Part shown: positions 42,173 to 53,294 of the stretch, piece after piece
How positions within the stretch are numbered: position 1 is the first letter of the stretch
Layout: each line of letters opens with the position of its first letter
Origin: Nannochloropsis oceanica
Taxonomy: Eukaryota > Sar > Eustigmatophyceae > Eustigmatales > Monodopsidaceae
Length of the DNA: 64,000 nt
Direction of reading: 5' to 3'
NCBI GenBank assembly: GCA_004519485.1
Contig: CP038119.1
Span: forward strand, 558,001 to 622,000
Made by a program: the position numbers and the translations under genes
Notes under the pieces: model-generated
Seen by the model: the letters and a program-made list of their open reading frames with translations, nothing else
Told to the model about the DNA's origin: nothing
Databases searched by the model: none

Positions 42173-44021
42173 ATGCCCTTGCTCTACCCGGCAGGCAGTG
42201 TTTTGTCTCGTCCTGCGTCTCCCCGGTGGCTGCAGCCCCACAAGTTAGCCCGCTCCCTCTGCGTGTTGCTGCTTATGTACGCGGCACTCCTGAGCCCACT
42301 CCGACACCAAGCTCGAGCCTTCAATACCCTGCGGCCCCTAAGCATGTCTATGCCTGCCGTTTCTACTCCATTGGCCCAAAGACTGCGGGTGGTGACGTAC
42401 AACATCCTCACGCCCAACTACGCCACCCCCAGGGACTTGCCGGTGCGTATTTCCTTCTTACTCATTACCTTCGAATCTTACCTCCGTGCTTTTTTCTCAT
42501 GATGCGTTATGCCACAACTTGTATACGTAAGAATCGTTCATCACTTCCGCCGGGCACTTTACTCGCGCTTTCGTATCCCCTTCGCTTCTTTGATTCTTCC
42601 TGCCTCCCATTCTCTTTCTACAGGCCCACCCAGCCGTGCATCTGAATGAGCAAGAGCGTCTGCAAAAAATCCTGACTAAGCTTAAGGCAGAGACTGTACA
42701 AGGTTCAGTCATTGCTCTTCAGGAGATCTCCCGAGCCTGGGCAGGCCACTTGCACGTATTTTTTGCGCGAGAGGGTTATCACTTCGTCCACTCTGGGTAT
42801 GGACGCCCCTCAAGTGGGTTCATGGGTGTGGGTCTTGCCTGGCCACATAGCACCCTTAAGGCCACCACTGTTGACATTTCTCGCCTTGCCGACGCCAAGC
42901 CCTGGCCCGCACCGCCCCCGCCCGGTGCCCTCACCTCCCTCTCCCGCGGCCTCCTGAGGCCCTTTCGACGCTTGCTCGGAACGCGTGGCCGTGGGAACGG
43001 CAAGGACGAAGATGTCATGGCTGCGGCTCGCGACCGTTCGAACACTGTCGTCATGGCACAGCTCCGTAGCAAGGAGTCGGAAGGATTGGATTTTTTTATT
43101 GCTTGTTATCACATGCCGTGTGAGTTCCGCCGACCACCCATCATGACGGTGCACGCCGCTCTTCTTGTGCAGCGGTTGCAGGCCCTTGCGCAGGGAAAGC
43201 CGCACATCGTAACGGTATGTATAAATAAGTACGGAAAAGGGGGGGGAGAAAGGGAAAAGAGGTGGTGGTCGAAGATGCTCAGAGAAAGAATTGGAATGAG
43301 GATTTGCGTTCCCTGTCTCTCTTTCTCCCATCATCAACTCCTTCACCTCCCCTCACCTCCACTCTCCCCATTTGCACACAGGGTGACTTTAATTTCCAAC
43401 CCACGTGGCCGCAGTACCAGCTCATCACGGAGGGCGAAATGCCCACCGAGCACGCCCACTACCCGCCCATGCCTCCCACCGACCCGTGGACCCCCCGCGT
43501 AGAGCAACCACTTAAGTCGGCCTTAAAAGTCAAGTGGGGGCAAGAGCCAGACTTTACCTGTCATTCTTACGCGGACCGGGTACGTTAATGAGGAAGGAAG
43601 GGGGTGTTGAAGCAGGAGGGAACGAGGGGAGAAAGGGGAGAGCGAGGCCCATCCATGACACTCATTTTACCCGGTCCAATGTAACGCACACCGACATACA
43701 CACACCAGGAGACGGGCGAGCGGTTTTGCGAGCCATTGGACTACATCTTTTTGTCGCCAGAGTGGAGAGTGGTCGATGCCGTTCAACTTCAGAGCAAAAA
43801 AGATGCCCTCAACTTGCCCTGCCCTTTTCCTGATCAGGTAGGCAAGGGAGGAAGGGAAGCTTGGGGAAGAGAGTGGACGGGTAGAATGAGCTCGAGGAGA
43901 CAAGGATGCGTGAACATTTAGAAATACGATCTCATTCGGTCATATATATCGATTTCATTTTCTACAGGACGAGCCGTCGGATCATGTCATGCTGTGGGCG
44001 GACTTGAGCCTGGAAAAATAA
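42173..44021 (+). CDS. Endonuclease/exonuclease/phosphatase (EEP) family protein with plastid-type leader (5 exons)
   Basis: Exons are 42173-42442, 42624-43214, 43382-43579, 43709-43837 and 43968-44021, giving 413 residues. All introns are GT-AG and phase 0. Residues 25-50 form a signal peptide (LARSLCVLLLMYAALLSPLR) ending in ARA-FNTL. An aromatic Phe at the cleavage site is the mark of plastid import in red-derived complex plastids. The EEP core shows RLRVVTYNILTP, ALQEISRAW (metal-binding Glu), DFFIACYHM, GDFNFQPTWPQY (Asp/Asn), CEPLDYIFLS (Asp) and the closing PSDHVMLWADL (catalytic Asp-His). The layout resembles CCR4/nocturnin/angel-type exonucleases. The substrate is not known: RNA, NADP(H) or a nucleotide are possible. 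Confidence 0.82.
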
Positions 44022-44629
44022 CAGCCCAGGCGTGTGGAAGGTTGTTTAATCTGAAGAGAGGGGCAAAGAGATATAAATGTCGCGAAAAAGAACCAAAGCA
44101 TGGTACTCATTAAGTATTATATTCAGACAATATTTCAATACTTCATGCTTAACTTGCTTTGTTCCTCGTTGACCTTTCTTGTCTACATCGAATCGCCTGT
44201 GCTGCCGTTGTGGGGCGTACAGTTATTGGGAAAGCCTGACCTCTTGACCTGACACGTCGAATCGTTTTCTTTTGTTGTCCCCCGCATCTTTGCCTTGAGC
44301 GTTAAGGTCTGAGAATCGTCTATGTAACCGCGCTTGGGCACCTGGAACTCATGACCCTTTGCTTTGCTGCTTCTCGTACCAGTGAGAACGATGCCCTCTC
44401 GAGCTTTCTGTCCGGCAAGTGGGGAGGTGGTGATATAAGATGCGATTTTGGGGTCCAAGACTTAAGAGATACACACCACAGAGTTGTGAGGAGTACACTT
44501 TCTTAGCTCCTTACACGAGGCTGTAGTCCTTTTATGATCCCTGCCTTCATCATCACAACAGTGCTCGTTCCCCCTCCTTTTTTTCTACCCATCTACTGGC
44601 TCACGTTCCCACACCCTACATACAGGGCC
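44022..44629. other. Intergenic, no firm gene
   Basis: Spacer between two plus-strand genes. A minus-strand frame at 44183-44458 has ordinary composition but no ATG and an upstream stop close by, so it is not called. Confidence 0.4.
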
Positions 44630-47600
44630 ATGACCACCATGACTGCCGGGGACCATCAAGCATTCTTAGCGGCATGCGGGGCAGGGGACCTAGGGAAAGT
44701 GAAGGTGTTTCTCGCAGCCGGTTTGCCAGCGTATCACCAAGAGGAGGAGGGCGGCACGTCGTTACTTATGCACGCCGCTAAGGGCGCCCACCTCGAAGTG
44801 GTGCAAGCATTGCTAGAAGCAGGGGCGCCTTGGATGGCGTTGGATCGGCAGGGTAAATGTGCGGGGGAGTACGCCATGGCCAGTGAGGTGGAGGACGCGG
44901 AGCGAAAGCAATCCGTCATTGATACTTTGGTTAATCATGCGGTCATGGCCGAGATGATATTAGGGACGATGCAAAACCAGGCAGCTGAAGCTGTGCGCAA
45001 GGAGCAACAGCAAGAATCCGCACAATACCTGGGGGGGAACGTACGCTACGAGAAGGACCGCTTGGTGGATGAGACGGAGGAAGGGGTGATGATGGAGTGG
45101 GAAGCACCACTTATGGAGGCGCACGCCAGCTTGCTGTGCGGGGAAGCCAAGAACAGAGATGTGATGAATGTCGGCTTTGGGATGGGCATTATCGACGAGG
45201 CAATTCAACGGCATGGATGTCGATCTCACACCATCCTTGAGGCGCATCCAACCGTGCTGGAGAAGATGGAAGCGGAGGGCTGGACACAGAAGGCTGGCGT
45301 GACGGTCGAAAGGGGACGTTGGCAAGAGACCTTGCCTCGGCTTGTGGCGGCGGGCAAGAAATACGATGCCTTATTTTTTGATACTTACGCCGAGCACTAT
45401 CGAGACATGCAAGCTTTCCATGAGTGGCTCCCAAAGCTGTTGCGACTCGGGGGCATGTACTCCTTTTTCAATGGTAAGTGAGTGAGCGGGTTGCGCCGAG
45501 TTTTTTAAGGTCGGTAATTACTTACGACGATGTCATTCTCCGTTCACTCTCTGTCTCTTTTGTGCTGTGCTTTTCTTTCCTCTTCTACCCTCTCTCAACC
45601 GCCGACACAACCACGACCCACATCTTTCTTTACATCAAATCAGGCCTATGCCCAGACAACCTGTTCTTCCACGCCGTTACTTGCCAGCTGGTCAAGCTAG
45701 AGCTGGAGGCTTTGAATTTTGTGGTGAACTTTGCCACGGTGGAAGTGGAAGGAGGCGCGGCGAAGGAAGGGACCTGGGAAGGGCTACGACGTAAATACTG
45801 GCATGGACGAGAGGAGTACTATTTGCCTGGTGAGCGCACGCTCTCTCATCTCATTTTCCTCGTAAATCAACATTTAATTTGATTGTCAAAGATTCCATAT
45901 ATGCCTGACCTCACTTTCCTCGCCCACTTACTCCTATTCTTGATTCGTTCCTTCCCCTCTCTCAGTGGCTATCTTTCAAGGTAAAGGCGCAGACGTGGGA
46001 AAGGACGAAATGGAGCCAGCACGAGGCGAGACGCCAAGAGAGAACTCCACAAACGACAATGAAACGGCCGACGACACTTTAGTGGGTGAGGCCCAAGTCG
46101 GCGAGGAGAAGACAGTCGAAGTCCTACTTCATGCTGCCCTCGATCCTGAGGCTGGTGGCCTGACCTGGCGGCCATACCCGGACATGAGAGGACGTCTCGA
46201 TAACGTCTGCCTCCTTCAGCTCCGATGTTGGTTTCCCCCTATGTTGCATGATGCCCATCGACATACTATCTTTCGGCGGGCAATTCAAGGGGCGGTTCAT
46301 AAAGTGCAACGCCAAGACTCACGACAGCTTCTGCTACAGCAGCAGCAGCAGCAGCGGGGGCAGGAAAGAGGAGGGAGGGAGGTCCGGGCGCTGGACATCG
46401 GTACAGGCACCTCTTTGCTCAGCCTAGAAGCCGTAAGGGCCGGTGTCACGCATGTGGTGGCTTGTGAGGGCTTTCCTGCCTTGGCAGCAGTGGCGCAAGA
46501 GGTGGTGCGCTTCGCCGGAATGGAGAAGCAAATAGACGTCTTGAGCAAGCGAAGCACGGCGCTGGAGAAGGAGGAGACGGGGTCCATCGATCTGGTCGTT
46601 TCCGAGCTGTTGGATTCTACCTTGTTGGGCGAAGGCTACCTCAGCACGCTTCGTGACCTCTACACCCGGGGGCTTGTATCACCAAATGCCTGTGTGGTGC
46701 CGGCGCGGGCGCGGGTGTGGGCGCAACTGATTGAATGTCCAGAGCTGCCCTCGCACTTTCACATCCCAACAGCCAATGTGGCATGTGCGGGGGGAGGACG
46801 GCCGCTGCCTCTTTACTTGGCACCACCCACAAATGGGCCAGCAGCGGGCAGCAGCACAGCAGTAGCAGAGACCGGAAGCGAAAGAAAGAGAGTGCGGTCA
46901 GATACTGACGACGCAACGGCTGCGACGACTGGGGATGCAAAGACCCAAAAACAGGGATTTGCCGGAGGCCCCATCCCTTGCATTGCCGTATCAGCGCCGT
47001 TTTCCCTGTTGGACATTGACTTTGCAGCAGTGACATCCGAGACAAGCCCAGGAGCAGACGTAAGGAACGGACCCATCCAGATGGGCCTGCCCCTCACGGT
47101 GCCGGTCCTGCGAAAGGGTACGCTTCATGGCGTGCTGATGTGGTGGGATTTGATACCCTTGGACAAGACTGAGGTCTATACCAGTATGCCACGCAACCCA
47201 AGCACGGACCCGCTGTGGCAAGACCACTGGAAGCCCTGTGTCTGGCCCTTGGCCACGCCGAGAGCCGTCGACGCTACACAAACCATTCCAGTCCAAGGCG
47301 CGCACGACGATCAGACCATGTGGGTGGAGGTGGGGGGAGACGATATGGACCAGTCTGCCCGCCGGTTGCGCGAAGGGCCTAGCCCGTGTATATGTGGCCT
47401 GCATGCGTCGTTGCCTGTGGGACGGGTTCTGGAATTGAATGATACAAGCCGGCTGGACACCTATCGCCTGGCGATGCAGCAGGTCTTGGGGGAGAGGAAG
47501 GATGACGTGTGCACCATCTTGGACATATGCGATGGCGGGTTGGTCGTGTCTTGCTTGCTTGACATCCGTCGAGATCTGGGCGGGGAGCACCCTATTTGCC

Positions 47601-48547
47601 CCCCATCTTCCAAGTTGGTTAGCTTGGAGCAGCATCCATGGTACGCCGCGGTGCTGGAACGAAGCTGCCGCAGTGGGGGCGGTACCAACTGTAGCAGTGC
47701 TCAAAACAATGACGCGGCCGATACTCAATTGGCAGTCTGGCGGGGGGCGGGGGCGGGAGAGGGCTGGAATTCTGCAGCGTGGGGGGAAGATGTTCATGTG
47801 CTCTGCGGTGATGGCTATTATGCGAAGGTGGGGCCGAATCGCCCTGTGTGGAGCTGGCTCAACTTTTGGCTTCTGCGGACGGCACTGGCCCCTGTCCTGG
47901 CGCGTGACGTGGTTGTGTTGCCTTTTCAGGCCCGTCTCATGGCAGCTGTAGTGGAGTGTCCTTCTTTGTATCGGGTGCACGGAGGAGGGAGGCCAGTCGC
48001 GGACGACGACTTGCTGGGAGGGTGGAATCACGATGCATATCGCCGAGCAGTGGAAGAAGGGGCAGCACGTGCGATGTGCGACGAAGATAGGGATTTGCCC
48101 GTATCCTTGGCTAACCATCCGCATCGCTTCTTGACGCCGCCGGCGTTGGTGATGCGTTTAGATTTGCACCATGCCATTGATTGGACAGCGCCAAGGGCAG
48201 AGGACGGAGCGTACCGGCGAAACGTCATCCACGTACCGTTTGAGCAAGCAGGCTGCGTACATGCCTTGGCCTTGTGGGTGGATGTTGATTTGACTTACGG
48301 AGCGGCGACGGGGAGTGACCCTTCTTTGGTTGTTTCTGGGTGTGAAACTCGGCATGCGCGGCAGACATTAAGGTGGTTGAGTGGGGAGAAGGTGGGCCAA
48401 GGAGAGGAGGGAGGGAAGAGGTGGGGCGTAGAGATCAAGGCAGCCATGGACTTGGCGGAAACACCAGGCATTTGGACGGAATGTCGGATCATGGAGAGAG
48501 GAGGAGGGGACGGGGGTGGGAAGAATGGGGAGGATGAACGCGATTGA
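44630..48547 (+). CDS. Fused arginine methyltransferase: ankyrin + RMT2 domain + PRMT7-like tandem domains (3 exons)
   Basis: Exons are 44630-45473, 45644-45829 and 45966-48547, giving 1203 residues. Both introns are GT-AG and phase 1. Residues 1-90 hold ankyrin-like repeats (DLGKVKVFLAAGLPAY; TSLLMHAAKGAHLEVVQALL). Residues about 140-345 are an RMT2/GAMT-type methyltransferase (VMMEWEAPLMEAHASLLC; SAM motif VMNVGFGMGIIDEA; YDALFFDTYAEHYRDMQ; LEALNFVVNFATVEV; end KYWHGREEYYLPVAIF). RMT2 makes delta-N-methylarginine on ribosomal protein uL11 (Rpl12) in yeast. An acidic linker of about 60 residues follows. From about 405 there is a PRMT7-like part: LTWRPYPDMRGRLDNVCLL, SAM motif ALDIGTGTSLLSLEAVRAG, SELLDSTLLGEGYLSTLRDL, then a second, more diverged methyltransferase-like half. 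Both parts are normally separate enzymes. An ATG 96 bp upstream is in frame but would add a hydrophobic leader. Confidence 0.85.
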
Positions 48548-49183
48548 TAAGCAAGGGCAGTGATTCGGCTTGCATGTTATTTTAAGGAAATAAAGTAAAC
48601 TGTAATCGAGTGGATGTGCAAAATAAAAGGTGCAAAATGCCCAATTCTTGACACTCTTTCAATACATATCCTTCTTTTCCTTTGCTCTCTCTTGCCTACT
48701 TCACAATCGCCTCCCGCACCGACCTTTTAAACGCCTGCTTGCTCTGCCCTCACCTCCAACACAAATAACTCTTCGCATCATACCAAAATTTTGATCATAG
48801 GGACATGTTCATGCGCCTCAGGCGCTTTGCCACCGTGGGATGAGCCTCCCCTGGATATTATCGTTTCGGCAATCTATGAATGAGGAATTTTGGAGGGGGC
48901 GAAGAGAATATGAGGATGAGGAGTGGGAGGGAGGGAGGGAAGGAGAAAGGGTAGAAAGGAGCGAGGGGGGATAACATTGACAGACACTCCTTGTGTGGCG
49001 TAATTCTTGAATCAGATCTCATCCCTATATCCCCAAGAAGGGATTTGGTAGAAGTAGTGAGCGGGGTCTGCCTCTGTTTGAGTAGAAGATGCTTGCTGTG
49101 GAGTCGTACGTTCCCGCTCGCGAATCGATCCCTTGTCTACTATTTTTAGCACGACAGACCATAGAAAAACATTCATTCAAGGA
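48548..49183. other. Intergenic, no gene seen
   Basis: About 640 bp. It starts with the 3' end of the methyltransferase gene and contains a purine-rich GGGA stretch at about 48925-48960. Nothing coding or tRNA-like is supported. Confidence 0.4.
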
Positions 49184-50215
49184 CCGAAATATACGGGCCC
49201 ATTGACATATGAACTAAATGTACAGGGTTTTGGACGTTTGTCGAGGGTTTACATTCCAAATCCTTGGGCACATAATAAGACAAAAAGAATGATGGAGGCG
49301 CGTGCGAACCAAAATTTTGAAGCACATCTCTGCAAGATGCATGGATGACGAGTAAATTGTCGTAGAGTAAGTTTGAAGAGAAAGGGGTGATGTTTGTGGA
49401 GGGGAGATCGACAAAGTAATTTCTGAAGTGTCAGGTCTGTCCCGAAATATACGGGCCCATTGACATATGAACTAAATGTACAGGGTTTTGGACGTTTGTC
49501 GAGGGTTTACATTCCAAATCCTTGGGCACATAATAAGACAAAAAGAATGATGGAGGCGCGTGCGAACCAAAATTTTGAAGCACATCTCTGCAAGATGCAT
49601 GGATGACGAGTAAATTGTCGTAGAGTAAGTTTGAAGAGAAAGGGGTGATGTTTGTGGAGGGGAGATCGACAAAGTAATTTCTGAAGTGTCAGGTCTGTCC
49701 CGAAATATACGGGCCCATTGACATATGAACTAAATGTACAGGGTTTTGGACGTTTGTCGAGGGTTTACATTCCAAATCCTTGGGCACATAATAAGACAAA
49801 AAGAATGATGGAGGCGCGTGCGAACCAAAATTTTGAAGCACATCTCTGCAAGATGCATGGATGACGAGTAAATTGTCGTAGAGTAAGTTTGAAGAGAAAG
49901 GGGTGATGTTTGTGGAGGGGAGATCGACAAAGTAATTTCTGAAGTGTCAGGTCTGTCCCGAAATATACGGGCCCATTGACATATGAACTAAATGTACAGG
50001 GTTTTGGACGTTTGTCGAGGGTTTACATTCCAAATCCTTGGGCACATAATAAGACAAAAAGAATGATGGAGGCGCGTGCGAACCAAAATTTTGAAGCACA
50101 TCTCTGCAAGATGCATGGATGACGAGTAAATTGTCGTAGAGTAAGTTTGAAGAGAAAGGGGTGATGTTTGTGGAGGGGAGATCGACAAAGTAATTTCTGA
50201 AGTGTCAGGTCTGTC
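49184..50215. repeat. Four identical 258-bp tandem repeats
   Basis: Units begin at 49184, 49442, 49700 and 49958, each with CCGAAATATACGGGCCC. All four look identical by eye. The unit contains a small palindrome (GGGCCC). On the minus strand each unit has the same 66-codon frame that ends inside the unit. The last unit ends 17 bp before a tRNA-Ala gene. No recognisable transposon terminal repeats or target-site duplications are seen. Confidence 0.95.
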
Positions 50216-50232
50216 CCATTCAACTGGCGTAT

Positions 50233-50310
50233 GGGGAATTGGCTCAGTGTTTCTGGTAGAGCGCGTCCTTCGCAAGGACGAGGCCCGGGGTTCGATTCCC
50301 CGATTCTCCA
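50233..50310 (+). tRNA. tRNA-Ala (anticodon CGC)
   Basis: The 7-bp acceptor stem GGGGAAT/ATTCTCC has the G3:U70 wobble pair that is the alanine identity element. The anticodon arm CGTCC-TTCGCAA-GGACG gives anticodon CGC. The T arm is intact (CGGGG TTCGATT CCCCG) and the discriminator base is A. The D loop is somewhat long. There is no intron. Confidence 0.95.
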
Positions 50311-50315
50311 TAAAC

Positions 50316-50320
50316 TTTTT
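50316..50320 (+). terminator. Pol III T-run terminator of tRNA-Ala(CGC)
   Basis: A run of five T residues starts 6 bp after the tRNA 3' end. Confidence 0.7.
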
Positions 50321-50525
50321 CTGTTCGCACAATAAAGAGCAGTGGTTTCGATTTTTTGTGATATGCGAGAGAGAGAGCGTTGTCGTGTGTGTTAGCTGCT
50401 TTTTTCGGTGCTTATGGGTGTTGTGCTCATGGGCGGAGGTGTTTGCGTGTACGATGTATATATAATACGGACACGGACACGCTAAGTAAAAAAACACATC
50501 CGGCCCATGGTCTCCTTTTGGCGAG

Positions 50526-50531
50526 AAAAAA
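50526..50531 (-). terminator. Pol III T-run terminator of tRNA-Ala(AGC)
   Basis: A run of six A on the plus strand is six T on the transcribed sense, about 33 bp beyond the 3' end of the minus-strand tRNA. Confidence 0.5.
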
Positions 50532-50563
50532 GGAATCGTCGGAGACGAGTGGTAGTTGAAACG

Positions 50564-50636
50564 TGGAGATTATCGGTATCGATCCGATTGCCTTCCGCAC
50601 GCTAAGCGGATGCTCTACCATCTGAGCTAAATCCCC
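50564..50636 (-). tRNA. tRNA-Ala (anticodon AGC)
   Basis: Standard 73-nt cloverleaf on the minus strand. The acceptor stem GGGGATT/AATCTCC again has G3:U70. The D arm reads TAGCTCAGATGGTAGAGCA. The anticodon arm TCCGC-TTAGCGT-GCGGA gives anticodon AGC. The T arm is ATCGG ATCGATA CCGAT, and the discriminator is A. Confidence 0.96.
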
Positions 50637-51487
50637 ACCGACAAGGTGGGAAGGTCATCTTAAGCCTAATAATATCAGGCATATGTCCTGTGTAAGGCGG
50701 CGATCACTCCTGTTTTCTGACCCGCAACCCACCGCGGCTCCGGAGCTTAAGACATTTGCGACATCAAGGCATGTGCGGAAGAATCCGATTGACAAAGTAG
50801 CCCGAAATCTCTTTTTTTGAGATCCGCTTCCGGGTGCATGTGTTTGTTTGTATGCATTGAGATGGCGTTGTGAGTACTGTGAGTATTGAGGTGGTCACTC
50901 TCGCGCCTGAAGATCCCCTTTCACCAGTTGCATAGGATGAAAAATGGCAGCCAATTTCACTTCGTGTCAGTCATCTATATTGGCTGTTTAATTGATGAAC
51001 ATTTCTTATCTCTCTCGCGGTGAAACGATGCACATCCCACACTGCCTTCCATGACCCTTACACACAGAAGGGCGTCTAGTAGAGAGAACGCTTTTTTAAG
51101 GTTTTGAAGATTCTGATTTTATGCCCGGAAATCCCCCCAAGCATCACTAGACACTAGAGGGAAGAGTTTCAATTGAGACAACTCTTGATGCTTTCGGAGC
51201 GCTTTTGTAGACAACTCTGTTTTGTTCTCTGTTTCATTTATTTTTTTACAATGCCAAAAAGAAGGCAGGGTCATGGGGGACGCATGACAATCTTTTCGTA
51301 AATTTTTAAAACGGGAATCAATCAAAATTGGCATGCAGAATATCTCGAGAGCTTGAAATAGCCATGATATGTTCTTTGTGCGCGTATTTCTTCTATTTTG
51401 TCCCTTGTTTTCAAACCTTCACCACCCCATACCAATTCCGTAGGCTTTTTGGTCGTCTATCCAGTGCGTAAATCGCTCGAAAAGGCG
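50637..51487. other. Intergenic, no gene seen
   Basis: About 850 bp. It includes a small hairpin with a T7 loop (ATCTC-TTTTTTT-GAGAT) at about 50805-50821, which could act as a Pol III stop on the plus strand. I could not match the sequence before it to any known small RNA. Confidence 0.4.
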
Positions 51488-52304
51488 CTACAGCCTTGGA
51501 AGGGATGTAGCACACGCGTTGATTACCTGAGGTATAGTCTGTGTCACGATACTGCCCAAAGCGAGCATAGTAAGAGGAGCGTGGGAGAGACTGGGGGAGG
51601 GCAGAGTTGGGCCTCCTCCGGTCATTCCTCTTCCGTCATCCTTCACCCTTCCTTCTCGCCACCATCCATCCACTGTCCCTGCCTGCCCCAAGCGAACAGT
51701 CCTTGCGCGGTCTTCAAGCATCCGGTAGTACCTGTCATATCTGGGCATATTTGAGGAGGCTGCGGGGAGGCATGGTTGGTAGTGACCTGGTCTCCCAGTC
51801 CTCTCTATTTCCTCTCCATCCACAACGCCTGAGTGGCTGGAGAGAAGAAAGGGGTGTGATGAGCGAAGGAGAGGGAGTATTATAAGATGTTGTTTCGAAG
51901 CTCACATATTTACCTTCACACGTACCAAACAGGAAAACAAGAGTGAAAATAATTGCAAGTGTTGTGTGAAGGCGGCGTGGCAGGCCGGAGCTGGATGGTG
52001 TTGGTGTCTTCGCGTTTGGAGCACGAGGTGGGAGGCAACACGGTTTAGGCGGATGGAGGGGTTGCTTCTTGCCGCGTGGAGCATGGGAGCACGGCAAGAC
52101 GGGTGCATGGCAGTGGTTTGCTCCTACTGCTACTGAGCATGGTGATGGTTGGTTGGTGTTGTGGCCAGTGTGGAGTGGGTTCTGGTGTGGCAGCAACACG
52201 GCGTGAGGGGAGGACAGGGCAAAGTCTAAATTGTGGCTGTCGTCGGTAAATGCTGGCAAAGACCCGCGGACTGCGGTTGCGCTGCTATTACTGTATTGTT
52301 TCAT
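51488..52304 (-). CDS. Doubtful hypothetical protein (2 exons proposed)
   Basis: Proposed exons are 52304-51914 and 51828-51488, 243 residues, joined in phase 1 across an 85-nt GT-AG intron with a pyrimidine-rich 3' end (TTCTTCTCTCCACTCAG). The only folded-looking parts are a hydrophobic segment (LHTTLAIIFTLVFLFGTCEG, about residues 112-131) and a following MPRYDRYYRMLEDRARTV. The first 110 residues are His/Pro/Ser-rich without structure, which is odd in front of a signal-like segment. The true start may lie elsewhere, or the gene may not be real. Confidence 0.3.
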
Positions 52305-52880
52305 ATCAGTCCAGGCCCATGTCCGCTGTGTTGGTAAGGGATTATGCAGGCGGCAGCAGCAGCGGGGAGTGGGGAGGGCAAGCGATGCATCGAAGTGATG
52401 CTCTCATCGTCTTCATCCTGTGATGGACCTGGCGGACCATTTGTAGGAATCAGCACCAGCAACGAGTGAAACCAAGGGCTCTGGGGTAGCAGCCTTTTGT
52501 GATCGTCGGGAGACGGGCGGATGCATTGTGTAACCCCGGCGCCCGTGATACTTCCTAGATGGATAAGGAGTCGCTCTCTACCGCTTGTGTGTACTTTTTG
52601 GGGGAACGCACTTGCGTCATCCATTCTTTGCGACAACACCACCATCATTGTTGTCTGTAGACGTTAATTGCCCTGGGTAAAAGATCAGCATCATTTTTTG
52701 CCTTTGCACTGTGATTGCTCCCAGGCACATGTCACGGCCTGGCCCGTCGGTCATACGCGCTCATCACCATTCTTACACAACCGCGTCATCTCCCACGCTC
52801 CACTCACCCTCCTTCCTTCCCCTTCTCCACTCACTATAAACAGCGCATATTTTCTTTTAACCATCAGCACCTAGTCAGCC
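52305..52880. other. Upstream region of the eL32 gene
   Basis: Nothing coding is supported. The last 100 bp before the ATG is pyrimidine- and A-rich, as expected for a strongly expressed ribosomal-protein promoter and leader. Confidence 0.4.
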
Positions 52881-53294
52881 ATGGCCAAGGTAGCCCCCCT
52901 CGTCAAGCCCAAGAGCATCGTAAAGAAGCGCACGAAGAAGTTCGGACGCTTCCAAGCCGACCGCTTCATGCGCATCTCCCGCACCTCCTGGCGCAAGCCC
53001 AAGGGTATCGATGGCCGGGCTCGTCGTCGCTTCAAGGGCGCCACGCTTCTGCCCAACATCGGGTATGGGTCTGATGCCAAGACCCGTAACCTGTTGCCGA
53101 ACGGTTTCTACAAGTTCGTGGTCAACAACCCCCAGGAGGTGGAGCTCCTGCTGTTGCACAACCGCAAGTATTCTGCCGAGATCGCGCACAACGTCAGCAG
53201 CCGTAAGCGCAAGGCGATTGTGGAGAAGGCGGAACAGCTGGGCGTGAAGGTCACCAACGCCGCGGCCAAGCTTCGGGCAGAGGAGGACGAGTAA
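52881..53294 (+). CDS. RPL32: 60S ribosomal protein L32 (eL32)
   Basis: The product is 137 residues in one exon, the usual length of eukaryotic eL32. The family is recognised from [57 protein letters not shown] and the [18 protein letters not shown] block near the end. It is a structural component of the large ribosomal subunit. It is the only ribosomal-protein gene in the window. Codon choice is strongly G/C-ending, as expected for high expression. Confidence 0.97.
   Translation: MAKVAPLVKPKSIVKKRTKKFGRFQADRFMRISRTSWRKPKGIDGRARRRFKGATLLPNIGYGSDAKTRNLLPNGFYKFVVNNPQEVELLLLHNRKYSAEIAHNVSSRKRKAIVEKAEQLGVKVTNAAAKLRAEEDE

Noticed and set aside
44183-44458. 91-codon minus-strand frame with fairly normal composition
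   Set aside because: It has no ATG, an upstream stop close by, and no convincing upstream exon.
49184-50215. CRISPR-like array
   Set aside because: The units are 258 bp, directly abutting and identical, with no spacers, in a eukaryotic nuclear context.
49214-50497. Repeated 66-codon frames, the last extended to 169 codons, on the minus strand
   Set aside because: Each ends inside its 258-bp unit. The last is longer only because of the sequence next to the array and reads across the tRNA gene.
50640-50821. Candidate 5S rRNA, U6 or SRP RNA near the tRNA genes
   Set aside because: None of the conserved boxes of these RNAs could be found on either strand.
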